A DNA stretch of 64,000 nucleotides from an uncultured Collinsella sp. (GTDB lineage Bacteria; Actinomycetota; Coriobacteriia; Coriobacteriales; Coriobacteriaceae): the NCBI GenBank assembly GCA_902495355.1, contig CABUWV010000008.1, positions 1 to 64,000 on the forward strand. Direction: 5' to 3'. The notes beneath the pieces are model-generated. The model searched no databases and was not told the DNA's origin. It saw nothing but the letters and a program-made list of their open reading frames with translations. Position numbers and translations under genes: made by a program. Below, in pieces: positions 1 to 8,247 of the stretch (position 1 is the first letter of the stretch; each line of letters opens with the position of its first letter).

Positions 1-86
1 GCCCGGTCCCGTTCCGAACCCGGAAGCTAAGCCCCATCGCGCCGAGAGTACTGCGGGGTCAGCCCGTGGGAGGCCAGGGCGCCGCT
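1..86 (+). rRNA. 5S ribosomal RNA, 3' part
   Basis: The window opens inside a 5S rRNA. The conserved segment GTTCCGAACCCGGAAGCTAA followed by GCCCC is the universal 5S loop B/C region, and the last bases (GGGCGCCGCT) fit the closing helix. The 5' part lies outside the window. The exact 3' end is estimated. A strong terminator follows at 127, so this is the end of an rRNA operon transcribed rightward. Confidence 0.9.
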
Positions 87-126
87 GACCGGTGGACGGC
101 ACCGAGCCGTGCGCTTGAACTGAGAA

Positions 127-155
127 GGGGGAGGCCTCGCGGCCTCCCCCTTTTT
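127..155 (+). terminator. rRNA operon terminator
   Basis: A perfect 10-bp GC-rich stem (GGGGGAGGCC / GGCCTCCCCC) with a TCGC loop is followed by TTTTT. It is a classic intrinsic terminator for the rRNA operon on its left. Confidence 0.93.
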
Positions 156-219
156 GCGTTTACCGGGCATAAATGACTCATTTACGCCAGACGATTTAAT
201 TCTTTTTGGTATTGAGCTT

Positions 220-687
220 TTATTTAAAGAAAATAAAACGAATAACAAGGGCAACTGCTATGGCTGCAATGATCAAAAGCAGGATTGTCAGTCGATGCTG
301 CTTGCGTCGTTTACTTGATGAAACGAAGATTGATTTTCCCTGTTTTGGCGTTTCGAGATAGCGAGCCGAATGCGTCAAGGTTTGCTTTGGTCGAGGACCT
401 CTTTGTTGATGAGCGGCGGATGCTTTCATCGGCTCATCACTAGCTGCGCTGTTTTTAGATAATGGTGCGTCTTTCAGATATACAGGGTCTCCCGAGGCGA
501 CGCCCATATGTTTACGTCCCGTTTGGGCATCCTCGAGCGTTTGATATCGATTTCTCGTCACATACTCGGGCTCCGGATCATTAATGGGCTCTTGCGAGAT
601 GTGGGGGCGATGGAACCGTGGCGGCTGCGTGGAAGTATCTTCCCCCTGCGTCGGCATAAACATATTGTTCTGGTTTTGGTCGTCCAT
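220..687 (-). CDS. Hypothetical tail-anchored membrane protein
   Basis: A 155-residue protein of unknown function. Residues 1-125 are hydrophilic and rich in Gln, Pro, Ser and charged residues, with no recognisable fold. A basic stretch (SSKRRKQHR) precedes one hydrophobic segment at about 132-153 that ends in FFK, so it looks tail-anchored with the bulk in the cytoplasm. AAAGGG lies six bases before the ATG and supports this start. It is a single gene, convergent with the rRNA operon and divergent from the Hsp20 gene. Such proteins are often lineage-specific; no function is proposed. Confidence 0.7.
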   Translation of the reverse strand: MDDQNQNNMFMPTQGEDTSTQPPRFHRPHISQEPINDPEPEYVTRNRYQTLEDAQTGRKHMGVASGDPVYLKDAPLSKNSAASDEPMKASAAHQQRGPRPKQTLTHSARYLETPKQGKSIFVSSSKRRKQHRLTILLLIIAAIAVALVIRFIFFK

Positions 688-807
688 GATGCCCTTTAGC
701 TCGTTACCAACAACGTGTACGCGCTCATTGTAAGCCCCTTGTTATTTGTAGCTGGGGACATACTCGGTATTTAAGCTCTGGTTCAAAGAACCTTAACCTT
801 CCTAAAA

Positions 808-828
808 CCTGAGTCATACGCACTTAGA
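808..828 (+). promoter_or_regulatory. Possible HspR (HAIR-like) operator
   Basis: CCTGAGT-N7-ACTTAGA lies about 140 bp before the Hsp20 gene. The actinobacterial HspR site HAIR is CTTGAGT-N7-ACTCAAG. The left half matches 6 of 7 positions and the right half only 4 of 7, with correct N7 spacing. It is a candidate only. Confidence 0.35.
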
Positions 829-869
829 TATGCTTATAGTACTGGACTCAAAAAACTTTATAGTCGATG

Positions 870-898
870 TATATATGAGCACTGGGTGGGCATATATA
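870..898 (+). promoter_or_regulatory. Inverted repeat before the Hsp20 gene
   Basis: TATATATG (870-877) and CATATATA (891-898) form a perfect 8-bp inverted repeat with a 13-bp spacer, 67 bp before the Hsp20 start. It is operator-like and sits where promoter elements are expected. The binding factor is unknown. Confidence 0.4.
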
Positions 899-964
899 AG
901 AGCGTCAAAAGAAGTCCCAGTCACCTAGAAGATGGCTCGGCAGTCCTTAAAAGGAGTGGTAAAC

Positions 965-1396
965 ATGGCAAGCATGGTTCCTTATCGTTCGGTTTTTGGC
1001 GTTCGTCCCTCTGCAAGCTCGCTGTTCGATCTGTTTGATGATATGAGCGACCTAGCGAACAGCTCGATTGCCTCTAAGGCGTTCCCCGTTGACGTTGAGG
1101 ATAAGGGCGATGGCTATGAGGTCAAGGCTTATCTGACCGGCGTCGCCAAGGACGATATCGATGTCGAGCTTAACGAGGGTCGTCTGTCCATTAGCGTGAA
1201 TGTCGAGGAAGACGAGGAGAACGAGGGCAAGAACTTCCTGCAGAAGGAGTTCAGCTCGTACAGCGCGACGCGTGGCGTGTATCTTAAGGACGCTTCGAGC
1301 GAGGGCCTCTCGGCTAAGTACGCTGACGGCATCCTGACCGTTACGGTTCCCAAGATCGTCGAGAAGAAGAACGTTACGAAGATCTCCATCGAATAA
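965..1396 (+). CDS. Small heat-shock protein, Hsp20/alpha-crystallin family
   Basis: A 143-residue ATP-independent holdase chaperone that binds unfolding proteins in the cytoplasm. The alpha-crystallin domain runs from about residue 35 (FPVDVEDKGDGYEVKAYLTG) to the end. It includes the GVAKDDIDVELNEGRLSI strands and the closing A-x-x-x-(G)-I-L-T-V-T-V-P signature (YADGILTVTVPK) near residue 125. The ATG at 965 is preceded by AAGGAG with 8-base spacing. An upstream in-frame ATG at 932 lacks such a site and is not used. It is monocistronic, with possible operators at 808-898 and a terminator at 1430, which suits stress regulation. Confidence 0.93.
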   Translation: MASMVPYRSVFGVRPSASSLFDLFDDMSDLANSSIASKAFPVDVEDKGDGYEVKAYLTGVAKDDIDVELNEGRLSISVNVEEDEENEGKNFLQKEFSSYSATRGVYLKDASSEGLSAKYADGILTVTVPKIVEKKNVTKISIE

Positions 1397-1429
1397 CTTC
1401 GTTGGTGTTCTTCGCTATTAAAAGACAAC

Positions 1430-1463
1430 AAAAGGGGCTGGGAAGCGATTCCCGGCCCCTTTT
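1430..1463 (+). terminator. Terminator of the Hsp20 gene
   Basis: AAAAGGGGCTGGGAA pairs with TTCCCGGCCCCTTTT across a short loop, with one G-U pair and T-rich flanks. It can serve both the Hsp20 gene and the convergent hydrolase gene. Confidence 0.85.
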
Positions 1464-1478
1464 GCTGTTTAGGACAGT

Positions 1479-2288
1479 CTATTGAATGGTTGCTGGCCGA
1501 TACTGGCTTGCGGGGCGTATCGAGAGTTTTCGCGATCCTTGGAGAAGGGTGGCGGAGCTGCCGAGCTCGTCATCCAGGGTTGCGGCTAGAGCTTTGGCAT
1601 AGCTTTTGACGGTAAGGCTCGGACGATTGTTGTCTTGGCTGATATGCATGGCAATGAGCTGTTCGGTGCGATCGGTAACAAGTTCGCGCGCGGCTTCGGC
1701 GGCTTGGCCGTTGGAGAGGTGTCCCCTTGCAGACAGGATGCGCTCCTGAAGAAAGCGGGGATATTCTCCCTCGCGCAGCATGGTCACATCGTGGTTGCTT
1801 TCGAGCGCGAGGACTCGACAATCTTTGAGGGTGTTCATGGCTTGGCTCGATAGCTCTCCGGTGTCGGTAGCAAAGCCGATGGAATCATCGAGGGCGTCGA
1901 ATCGAAAGCCGATTGGATTTATGACATCGTGTGATGTTGAGTAGGTTTGCACGTGGATGCCGGCAATGGATAGGGTGTCACCGGGGTCGAATTCCTCGAC
2001 AGGCAGATGCGAAAGATTTTCTTTGCTCGAAAGTGTGCCCCTGCTGGCAAAGAGGGGACCGTGCCAGTGCTTGCACCAGACATCGAGACCCTTGATGTGA
2101 TCGCAATGCTCATGAGTAATGAGAAGAGCCGAGACGTTGTCTGCCGAGAGTCCCAGTTCTGCCATGCGCTTTAATGTCTCGCGGCGAGAAAGACCGTCGT
2201 CAATCATGATGAGCCCCCGGGGGCCTTCGATGAGCGCGCAGTTGCCTTTTGAGCCGCTGCCAAGGATATGAAGGTGCAGACGAGACAT
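1479..2288 (-). CDS. MBL-fold metallo-hydrolase, YycJ/WalJ-like
   Basis: A 269-residue metallo-beta-lactamase-fold hydrolase. The N-terminus HILGSGSKGNCALIE is typical of the YycJ/WalJ subgroup. The metal-binding THEHCDH motif is at about residues 58-64, followed by D in IGFATDTGE and a late histidine in AMHISQDNN. In Firmicutes YycJ belongs to the WalRK operon and has been linked to DNA processing; here there is no such operon and the substrate is unknown. The start at 2288 (MSRLHLHILG) is chosen because the family begins just before the first strand; a 16-residue upstream extension is possible but looks non-native. The gene is divergent from tilS with only 48 bp between them. Confidence 0.85.
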   Translation of the reverse strand: MSRLHLHILGSGSKGNCALIEGPRGLIMIDDGLSRRETLKRMAELGLSADNVSALLITHEHCDHIKGLDVWCKHWHGPLFASRGTLSSKENLSHLPVEEFDPGDTLSIAGIHVQTYSTSHDVINPIGFRFDALDDSIGFATDTGELSSQAMNTLKDCRVLALESNHDVTMLREGEYPRFLQERILSARGHLSNGQAAEAARELVTDRTEQLIAMHISQDNNRPSLTVKSYAKALAATLDDELGSSATLLQGSRKLSIRPASQYRPATIQ

Positions 2289-2336
2289 AAGATTCCAAAG
2301 GATACAATGGGTGCGGACGAATAGAGGAGGAAGCAA

Positions 2337-3875
2337 ATGCCTACGGTATCACAGCATTACGGACACCATGCCGTGCCCGGGGCAGTCGATGAGACCCGAA
2401 CGAGGCAGCAGGCTGCTCCTGTCGTGCTCATGGTATCAGGCGGCGCGGACTCGACGGCACTGCTTCTTATGGCGTGCACATCAAAGCTGGATATCCAAGA
2501 CGGGCGCGGTGTTGCCCCCATTGCTCGCGAGCGCCTGCATGTGCTGCATGTAAACCATCATCTGCGCGGCAAGGCGTCCGATGGCGACGAGGCCTTTGTG
2601 CGTGAGCTCTGCGCGAAATATGGTTTACCGCTGTGCGTGGAGCACGCTTATTTTGATGGGGAGTCGGGCAATATTGAGGCCGCGGCCCGCGAAGTGCGCT
2701 ATGCCGCGGCGCGGAGGTATGTTCGCGAGCTCTGCGCCCAGACGGGGGCACCGCGAACGGCGGCTCGTATCTGCACCGCGCACACGTCTTCGGATCGCGC
2801 GGAAACGTTTTTGATGAACGCGATTAAGGGTTCGGGGCCCGCTGGCCTATCGAGCATTCCTCGCCGGAGGAATATCGTGGTACGTCCCTTGCTCGACCTA
2901 ACTCATGGCGAGCTCGTGGGCTATCTACAGGTACATGGTCAGCCGTGGCGTGAAGACGAGAGCAATGAGGATATCTCGTATCTGCGAAACTACGTGCGCC
3001 ATCGAGTAATGCCAGTGGTGGCGCAGCGCAACGCGAGCGTCTGCAAGACGATTGGTGCCGCCTGCGAGATCTTAGGCGATGAGGACGCGTTTTTGTCTCA
3101 GCTTTCGGCACAGGCGTTTCGAAGCTGTTTGCGCAAAGAGGCAGCGGGCGCACTGGTGCTCGATGCCAGGCGCCTGGCTGCGGCCGAGGTGGTAATCGCG
3201 CGGCGCATCGTGCGACTGGCGATTAAGCGCATCGATCCGGACGCTCGTCCCGAGATGCGACATGTGGAGCGAGTCCTTTCCTGCGTTGCCGAGGGCACCG
3301 GTTCGGTCACGCTTCCGGCGGGGATTGACGCACGCATTGAGTTTGGCATGCTGGCGTTTAAGGCGCCGGCGGCTCGCGAGGGCCTGGTCGCGGACTGGGT
3401 TACCGTACCCGGTCGTTTGCCGTTGGGCGGGGGACGTATGCTGGTCACAGAACCGATGGCTGTTGAACCGGGATGCGATATCGTGCGCCGCGCCCGTGAG
3501 CTTGCGGCTGCCGGGGAAGTGACAGCTTTGGTAGACGCGGCTGCCCTGGGTTTTGCCGACAGCGATAGTGAGCGGATCCTGGCGGGCTCGCGTGGCGAGA
3601 TCCCTGCCGAGGCGCGATTGGCGCGCCTGTGGGTGGACGGTCCCGCGCCGGGAGACGTGATGTGCCCGTTAGGGATGAGTGGCCGAAGCAAGAAAGTATC
3701 CGATTTGCTAGGCGAGGCTCGCATTCCCGTTTCCGAGCGCGCCGGCGTGCCCATGGTGAGGACGGCGCCGGGAGGTGCCGTGGTGTGGGTCGCCGGAGTT
3801 CGCGCGGACGAGCGTTTTAAGTGCACGGCCGCAACGCGCGTGGCATATCTGCTCCGCGTGGTCGATGCGGAATAG
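2337..3875 (+). CDS. tilS: tRNA(Ile)-lysidine synthase TilS
   Basis: A 512-residue enzyme that uses ATP and lysine to convert C34 of the tRNA-Ile CAU anticodon to lysidine, so that it reads AUA. The PP-loop ATP pyrophosphatase motif SGGADSTAL lies at about residues 34-42. HVNHHLRG and ARxxRY (AAREVRYAAARRY), conserved in TilS, follow. The C-terminal substrate-binding domain is recognisable around residues 430-505 (KKVSDLLGEARIPVSER). GAGGAGG with six-base spacing supports the ATG at 2337. It is followed by hpt and ftsH, the widely conserved order in Gram-positives. Confidence 0.95.
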   Translation: MPTVSQHYGHHAVPGAVDETRTRQQAAPVVLMVSGGADSTALLLMACTSKLDIQDGRGVAPIARERLHVLHVNHHLRGKASDGDEAFVRELCAKYGLPLCVEHAYFDGESGNIEAAAREVRYAAARRYVRELCAQTGAPRTAARICTAHTSSDRAETFLMNAIKGSGPAGLSSIPRRRNIVVRPLLDLTHGELVGYLQVHGQPWREDESNEDISYLRNYVRHRVMPVVAQRNASVCKTIGAACEILGDEDAFLSQLSAQAFRSCLRKEAAGALVLDARRLAAAEVVIARRIVRLAIKRIDPDARPEMRHVERVLSCVAEGTGSVTLPAGIDARIEFGMLAFKAPAAREGLVADWVTVPGRLPLGGGRMLVTEPMAVEPGCDIVRRARELAAAGEVTALVDAAALGFADSDSERILAGSRGEIPAEARLARLWVDGPAPGDVMCPLGMSGRSKKVSDLLGEARIPVSERAGVPMVRTAPGGAVVWVAGVRADERFKCTAATRVAYLLRVVDAE

Positions 3876-3928
3876 CGTCCCACGCCTGCTATTCTGTGCG
3901 ACGTTGACGGTATTCCCGCGCTGATGGC

Positions 3929-3966
3929 GCACGGGCTGGTAAATTTACCCCGTGCGCTGCTAGAAT
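3929..3966 (+). promoter_or_regulatory. Palindrome plus extended -10 before hpt
   Basis: A perfect 12-bp palindrome GGTAAATTTACC (3938-3949) sits inside a larger inverted repeat (GCACGG..CCGTGC). It is followed by TGCTAGAAT (3958-3966), an extended -10 box. This suggests that hpt-ftsH has its own, probably regulated, promoter besides read-through from tilS. The regulator is unknown. Confidence 0.5.
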
Positions 3967-4022
3967 GTGAAGTTCGCGTCCATACGGCGGTGTGTGGGCG
4001 ATAAGCACAAGAAAGGGTTGTC

Positions 4023-4571
4023 ATGGCTTCTCAACATCCGGATATCGAGAAGGTTCTGTTTACGCAGGAGGATATCGACGGTATCGTCTCTCGCCTGGGC
4101 GAGGAGATTACGCGCGACTACGCGGGTAAGGATCTGGTGCTGATCGCGGTCCTACGCGGCGCCGTGGTCTTTATGGGCGACCTGATGCGCAAGATCGAGC
4201 TGCCGACCAACATCGATTTCATGGCTGTTTCGAGCTATGGCGACGGTGTGAAGTCCTCGGGTATCGTGCGTATCATTAAGGACCTGGATATCGACATCCG
4301 CGGTCGCGACGTGCTGATCGTCGAGGACATTCTGGACTCGGGCCTGACGCTCAAGTATCTGATGAAGAACCTCGAGAGCCGCAAGCCCGCTTCTCTGGAG
4401 GTCGCCGCCTTCCTGTGGAAGGACGTTGAGGGCCGCGTCTCGGCCATCACGCCCAAGTATGTTGGAACCCATTGCCCCGATGCCTTTGTGGTGGGCTACG
4501 GCCTCGACTATGCCGAGCGCTATCGTAACCTTCCGTATCTGGGCATTTTGAAACCGGAGGTTTATTCGTAA
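4023..4571 (+). CDS. hpt: Hypoxanthine phosphoribosyltransferase
   Basis: A 182-residue cytoplasmic purine-salvage enzyme that joins hypoxanthine (or guanine) to PRPP to give IMP or GMP. The 13-residue PRPP-binding motif VLIVEDILDSGLT lies at about residues 97-109. The flexible-loop SSYGDG and the purine-binding region FVVGYGLDYAERYRNLPYLG near the C-terminus are all present. Length is normal for the family. It lies between tilS and ftsH, and its stop codon is one base from the ftsH start, so the two are probably co-translated. Confidence 0.95.
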   Translation: MASQHPDIEKVLFTQEDIDGIVSRLGEEITRDYAGKDLVLIAVLRGAVVFMGDLMRKIELPTNIDFMAVSSYGDGVKSSGIVRIIKDLDIDIRGRDVLIVEDILDSGLTLKYLMKNLESRKPASLEVAAFLWKDVEGRVSAITPKYVGTHCPDAFVVGYGLDYAERYRNLPYLGILKPEVYS

Positions 4572-4572
4572 G

Positions 4573-6708
4573 ATGCCCGACGACCATAACGATAACAATT
4601 CCCAGACTCCCCGGGAGCCTAAGATCCCGGGGATGCCCGGAGGCAAGAAGCCCACGCGTACGGGCTGGCTGTATTTTATTTTGGCTTGCGCGCTTCTGGG
4701 CTACGCCTTCTTTAACATGGGCTCCGGCTTTGCCAATTCCAGCAATACCGTTAAGCTCGCGACGAGCGAGATGGTGAGCGCCATCAAGCAGGATCGCGTC
4801 GAAGATCTGACCTATACGGTTCAAGACGGAAGCGTGACGGGTCATTACTGGAAGACGAAGAAGGACAAGGGCGATACGAGCGAGCTCAAGAGCTTCTCCT
4901 CGACCTATGTCGGCTCCGATTCGCTTGCCGAGCTCATGGCGGAGCACCCCGATACCAAGTACATCGTCAACACCAACGATCCCGATTTTTGGGGCGACTT
5001 GGCGATGAGTGTGCTTCCGACGATCGCCCTTATCGCCATCATGTTCTACTTTATGCGCCAGATGATGGGCGCCAACAACAGGAACATGCAGTTTGGCAAG
5101 ACCAACGCCAAGACCAACGAGGCCACACGCCCCAAGGTCAAGTTTGAAGACGTTGCCGGAGTGGACGAGGCAGTCGAGGAGCTCGAGGAGATCCGTGACT
5201 TTTTGAGCGATCCGGATCGCTATCGCAAGCTGGGCGCCAAGATCCCGCGTGGCGTGTTGCTGGTTGGCCCTCCGGGCACCGGTAAAACGCTGCTGGCCAA
5301 GGCCGTTGCCGGCGAGGCGGGCGTGCCGTTCTTTAGCATCTCGGGTTCCGACTTTGTCGAGATGTTCGTAGGTGTCGGCGCCGGCCGTGTGCGTGACCTC
5401 TTTAAGGAGGCCAAGTCCCAGGCCCCGTCGATCATCTTCATCGATGAGATCGATGCCGTGGGACGTCAGCGCGGAGCTGGCTTGGGCGGCGGTCACGACG
5501 AGCGCGAGCAGACGCTCAACCAGCTGCTGGTCGAGATGGACGGCTTTGAGGAAAGCGAGTCGGTCATCCTGATCGCCGCCACCAACCGCCCCGACATTCT
5601 GGATCCGGCGCTGCTGCGTCCCGGTCGTTTTGACCGTCAGGTTACGGTCGACCGTCCGGATGTGAAGGGCCGCGAGCAGATCTTGCGCGTGCATGCCGAG
5701 AACAAGCCGATGGACGAGGACGTTAAGTTTGAGAAGCTCGCCCAGATGACCGTTGGCTTCACTGGTGCCGATCTGGCAAATCTGCTCAACGAGTCTGCGC
5801 TGTTGGCTGCCCGCCGCCATCGTTCCGTGATCTCGATGGACGAGGTCGAGGAATCGATGGAGCGCGTGATTGCCGGACCGCAGCGCAAGGGTCGCGTGAT
5901 GACCGAGGCCGAGCGCACCACGATTGCCTACCACGAGAGCGGTCACGCCCTGGTGGGTCACATCCTGGAGCACTCCGATCCGGTCCACAAGATCTCGATC
6001 GTCAGCCGCGGCCAGGCTTTGGGTTACACGCTGCAGCTTCCGCAGGAGGACCACTTCCTCAAGACCAAGAACGAGATGCTCGACGAGCTCGCCGTGTTCT
6101 TGGGTGGCCGCGTTGCCGAGGAACTCATGTGCGACGACATCACGTCGGGCGCGAGCAACGATCTGGAGCGCGCGACCAAGATGGCGCGCGAGATGGTCAC
6201 GCGCCTGGGCATGAGCGAGGAGCTTGGAACGCAGGTGTTTGGTGAGGCGCAGCATCAGGTATTCCTGGGCCGCGACTATGCCGATCATCAGGACTACTCT
6301 GAGGAGACGGCGCGTCGCATCGACATTGAGGTCCAGCGCATTATGCGTGAGGCCCATCGTCGTGCGGTCGAGATCCTGGATGCCCGTCGCGATCAGCTCG
6401 ACCTGATGGCCAAGGTGCTGCTCGAGCGCGAGACCGTCGAGGGTGACGCCGTGAACGCCCTGCTCGACAACGAGTGGGACGCCTACCTTGAGCGCGAGGG
6501 CGATATCCTGGCGGCCAAGGAGGAGCGCAATGCCAAGGCGGCCGGCATGCCGACCAAGAAGCGCACGCCCCGTATGAGCGAGGAAGAGCTGGCGGCTGAT
6601 GCCGCGGCCTTTGCGCAGGCGGCCATGCAGGAGGATGCCGAAGTCGCATCCGATGATGCTGGCGATGACCATGCCGTCGTCGATGCCGACGCCGACGCCG
6701 ACAAATAG
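4573..6708 (+). CDS. ftsH: ATP-dependent zinc metalloprotease FtsH
   Basis: A 711-residue membrane-anchored AAA+ protease that extracts and degrades damaged membrane proteins and unstable regulators. Two transmembrane segments (about 31-50 and 143-164) flank an extracytoplasmic domain. The AAA module has Walker A GPPGTGKT (232-239), Walker B IIFIDEIDA and the second region of homology (ATNRPDILDPALLRPGRFDR). The zinc protease site is HESGH at 454-458. The C-terminal 60 residues are an Ala/Asp-rich acidic tail, longer than usual. GGAGG lies 10 bases before the ATG, inside the end of hpt. Confidence 0.97.
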   Translation: MPDDHNDNNSQTPREPKIPGMPGGKKPTRTGWLYFILACALLGYAFFNMGSGFANSSNTVKLATSEMVSAIKQDRVEDLTYTVQDGSVTGHYWKTKKDKGDTSELKSFSSTYVGSDSLAELMAEHPDTKYIVNTNDPDFWGDLAMSVLPTIALIAIMFYFMRQMMGANNRNMQFGKTNAKTNEATRPKVKFEDVAGVDEAVEELEEIRDFLSDPDRYRKLGAKIPRGVLLVGPPGTGKTLLAKAVAGEAGVPFFSISGSDFVEMFVGVGAGRVRDLFKEAKSQAPSIIFIDEIDAVGRQRGAGLGGGHDEREQTLNQLLVEMDGFEESESVILIAATNRPDILDPALLRPGRFDRQVTVDRPDVKGREQILRVHAENKPMDEDVKFEKLAQMTVGFTGADLANLLNESALLAARRHRSVISMDEVEESMERVIAGPQRKGRVMTEAERTTIAYHESGHALVGHILEHSDPVHKISIVSRGQALGYTLQLPQEDHFLKTKNEMLDELAVFLGGRVAEELMCDDITSGASNDLERATKMAREMVTRLGMSEELGTQVFGEAQHQVFLGRDYADHQDYSEETARRIDIEVQRIMREAHRRAVEILDARRDQLDLMAKVLLERETVEGDAVNALLDNEWDAYLEREGDILAAKEERNAKAAGMPTKKRTPRMSEEELAADAAAFAQAAMQEDAEVASDDAGDDHAVVDADADADK

Positions 6709-6720
6709 TCTTTGTGGCGA

Positions 6721-6753
6721 AAGCCTCCGCGGGGAAACCTGCGGAGGCTTTTT
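6721..6753 (+). terminator. Terminator of the tilS-hpt-ftsH operon
   Basis: AAGCCTCCGC pairs with GCGGAGGCTT across a 10-base loop, followed by a T-rich tract. Confidence 0.9.
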
Positions 6754-6781
6754 CTTTTGAGCGATATGGGGCCGTCTGTTG

Positions 6782-6833
6782 ATTGGGGACAGACTTAAAT
6801 GAGCGTTTTCACGCATTTAAGTCTGTCCCCAAT
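6782..6833. repeat. Long palindrome with GGGGACAG core
   Basis: Two perfect 20-bp arms (6782-6801 and 6814-6833) beginning ATTGGGGACAG enclose a 12-base loop. It lies between the ftsH terminator and the aminotransferase gene. It belongs to the family of small hairpins with a GGGACAG core that recurs across this window. Confidence 0.75.
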
Positions 6834-6897
6834 TAACATTGCTGCGGCACTTTGCTCGGCTAAAGCGTACAATAGCGCCTATGCGAAAGGGGAACAG

Positions 6898-8082
6898 ATG
6901 ATCAACGAAACGATGTATGCTCGCGGTGCGGAAAGCTCCATCATCCGCGAGATTTTTAGCTATGGCCTTGAGCGCAAGGCGCAGATCGGTGCGGAAAACG
7001 TATTCGATTTTTCGCTGGGCAATCCGAGCGTTCCGGCGCCCGCTGCTGTGGCTGAGTCGATTAAGAAGGCTCTGGAGCTGCCGAGTGACCAGTTGCACGG
7101 CTACACGCCCGCACCGGGCCTGCCGCAATGTCGAGCAGCCGTCGCCGAATCGCTCAACCGCCGCTTTGAAACGAACTATGAGGGTAAGGACGTCTTTATG
7201 ACGGTGGGTGCCGCGGCTTCGCTCACCTGCACGCTCAACGCCGTTACGAACCCGGGCGACGAGGTTATTGTTATCGCCCCGTACTTTCCGGAGTATCGCG
7301 TTTGGATTGAGAAGGCCGGCTGTACGTGTGTTGAGGCGCTCGCCGATGAAGATACGTTCCAGCTGAGCGTGGACAACGTGCTCAAGGCGATCAGCGATAA
7401 GACGGCGGCCGTCATCATCGACTCGCCCAACAATCCGACTGGTGCCGTATATACACGCAATACGCTGACGCGACTGGCCAATGTTCTGCGCGAGGCCAAC
7501 GCTCAGCGCGATTCCGAGAATCCAATTATGCTCATCTCGGATGAGCCGTACCGCGAGATCGTGTACGGTGCCGAGGTGCCTTGGGTGCCCTCGATCTACG
7601 AGCACACCATCGTGTGCTACTCGTATTCCAAGTCGCTGTCGCTGCCGGGTGAGCGCGTGGGATGGATCCTTGTTCCCAATACGAATCCTCAGGCAGATCG
7701 TCTAATGCCCGCCGTTGCCGGTGCCGCCCGTACGCTGGGCTTCGTGTGCGCGCCGGCGCTCTTTCAGCGCGTAATTATCGACTGCATCGATGAGCCGAGT
7801 GACGTTGAGGCCTATGCTCGCAACCGCACGGCGCTTACCGACGCACTGGCGGAGTATGGCTACACCTATGTTGAGCCGGATGGCGCGTTCTACCTATGGG
7901 TGAAAGCGTTGGAACCCGATGCGAATGCGTTTTGCGAGCACGCAAAGAAGTATGAGTTGCTTGCGGTCCCCTCGGACAGCTTTGGTATGCCGGGCTGGTT
8001 CCGCCTGGGCTACTGCGTGAGTTACGAGACGATTATCAATTCGCTACCCGCTTGGAAACAGTTGGCGGACGAGTATCGTTAA
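6898..8082 (+). CDS. Pyridoxal-phosphate aminotransferase, class I/II
   Basis: A 394-residue fold-type I PLP enzyme of the aspartate/aromatic aminotransferase superfamily. The N-terminal FDFSLGNPSVPAP fits the substrate-binding loop. SPNNPTGAVY is the conserved NNPTG motif, SDEPYREIVY binds the cofactor, and the Schiff-base lysine is K245 in SYSKSLSLPGERVGW. The arginine contacting the substrate carboxylate is likely in FRLGYC near the C-terminus. The start at 6898 has GAAAGGGGA seven bases upstream; earlier in-frame starts fall in the palindrome at 6782-6833. The amino-acid substrate cannot be told from sequence. A hairpin at 8117 follows. Confidence 0.88.
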   Translation: MINETMYARGAESSIIREIFSYGLERKAQIGAENVFDFSLGNPSVPAPAAVAESIKKALELPSDQLHGYTPAPGLPQCRAAVAESLNRRFETNYEGKDVFMTVGAAASLTCTLNAVTNPGDEVIVIAPYFPEYRVWIEKAGCTCVEALADEDTFQLSVDNVLKAISDKTAAVIIDSPNNPTGAVYTRNTLTRLANVLREANAQRDSENPIMLISDEPYREIVYGAEVPWVPSIYEHTIVCYSYSKSLSLPGERVGWILVPNTNPQADRLMPAVAGAARTLGFVCAPALFQRVIIDCIDEPSDVEAYARNRTALTDALAEYGYTYVEPDGAFYLWVKALEPDANAFCEHAKKYELLAVPSDSFGMPGWFRLGYCVSYETIINSLPAWKQLADEYR

Positions 8083-8116
8083 AAGTAAAGCGCTCTGCCT
8101 ACAATGTTTTACGTGA

Positions 8117-8147
8117 AACGGGGTTTGGTGTTAAGCCGGACCCCGTT
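8117..8147 (+). other. Hairpin after the aminotransferase gene
   Basis: AACGGGGT (8117-8124) pairs with ACCCCGTT (8140-8147). There is no T tract, so it is a weak or protein-dependent terminator or an mRNA-stabilising hairpin. Confidence 0.45.
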
Positions 8148-8247
8148 GTCATGGACGTTGTGTCTTTGGGATGGAGTGGTTTTACGACTATCGAAGGCTA
8201 TGCGTACAATGAATATAAGCGACGGCCGTGCCAGATAAGGAGACCTG

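Noticed and set aside
4447..6816. A 789-codon open frame antisense to ftsH
   Set aside because: High-GC codon use leaves long open frames opposite real genes. ftsH on the plus strand has every family motif, and the antisense frame has no family features or start signals. Similar antisense frames opposite the KbaZ-like gene, glmS and the second ABC exporter (19134-21215, 26208-29447 beyond the LacI gene, 48133-50790) were dropped for the same reason.
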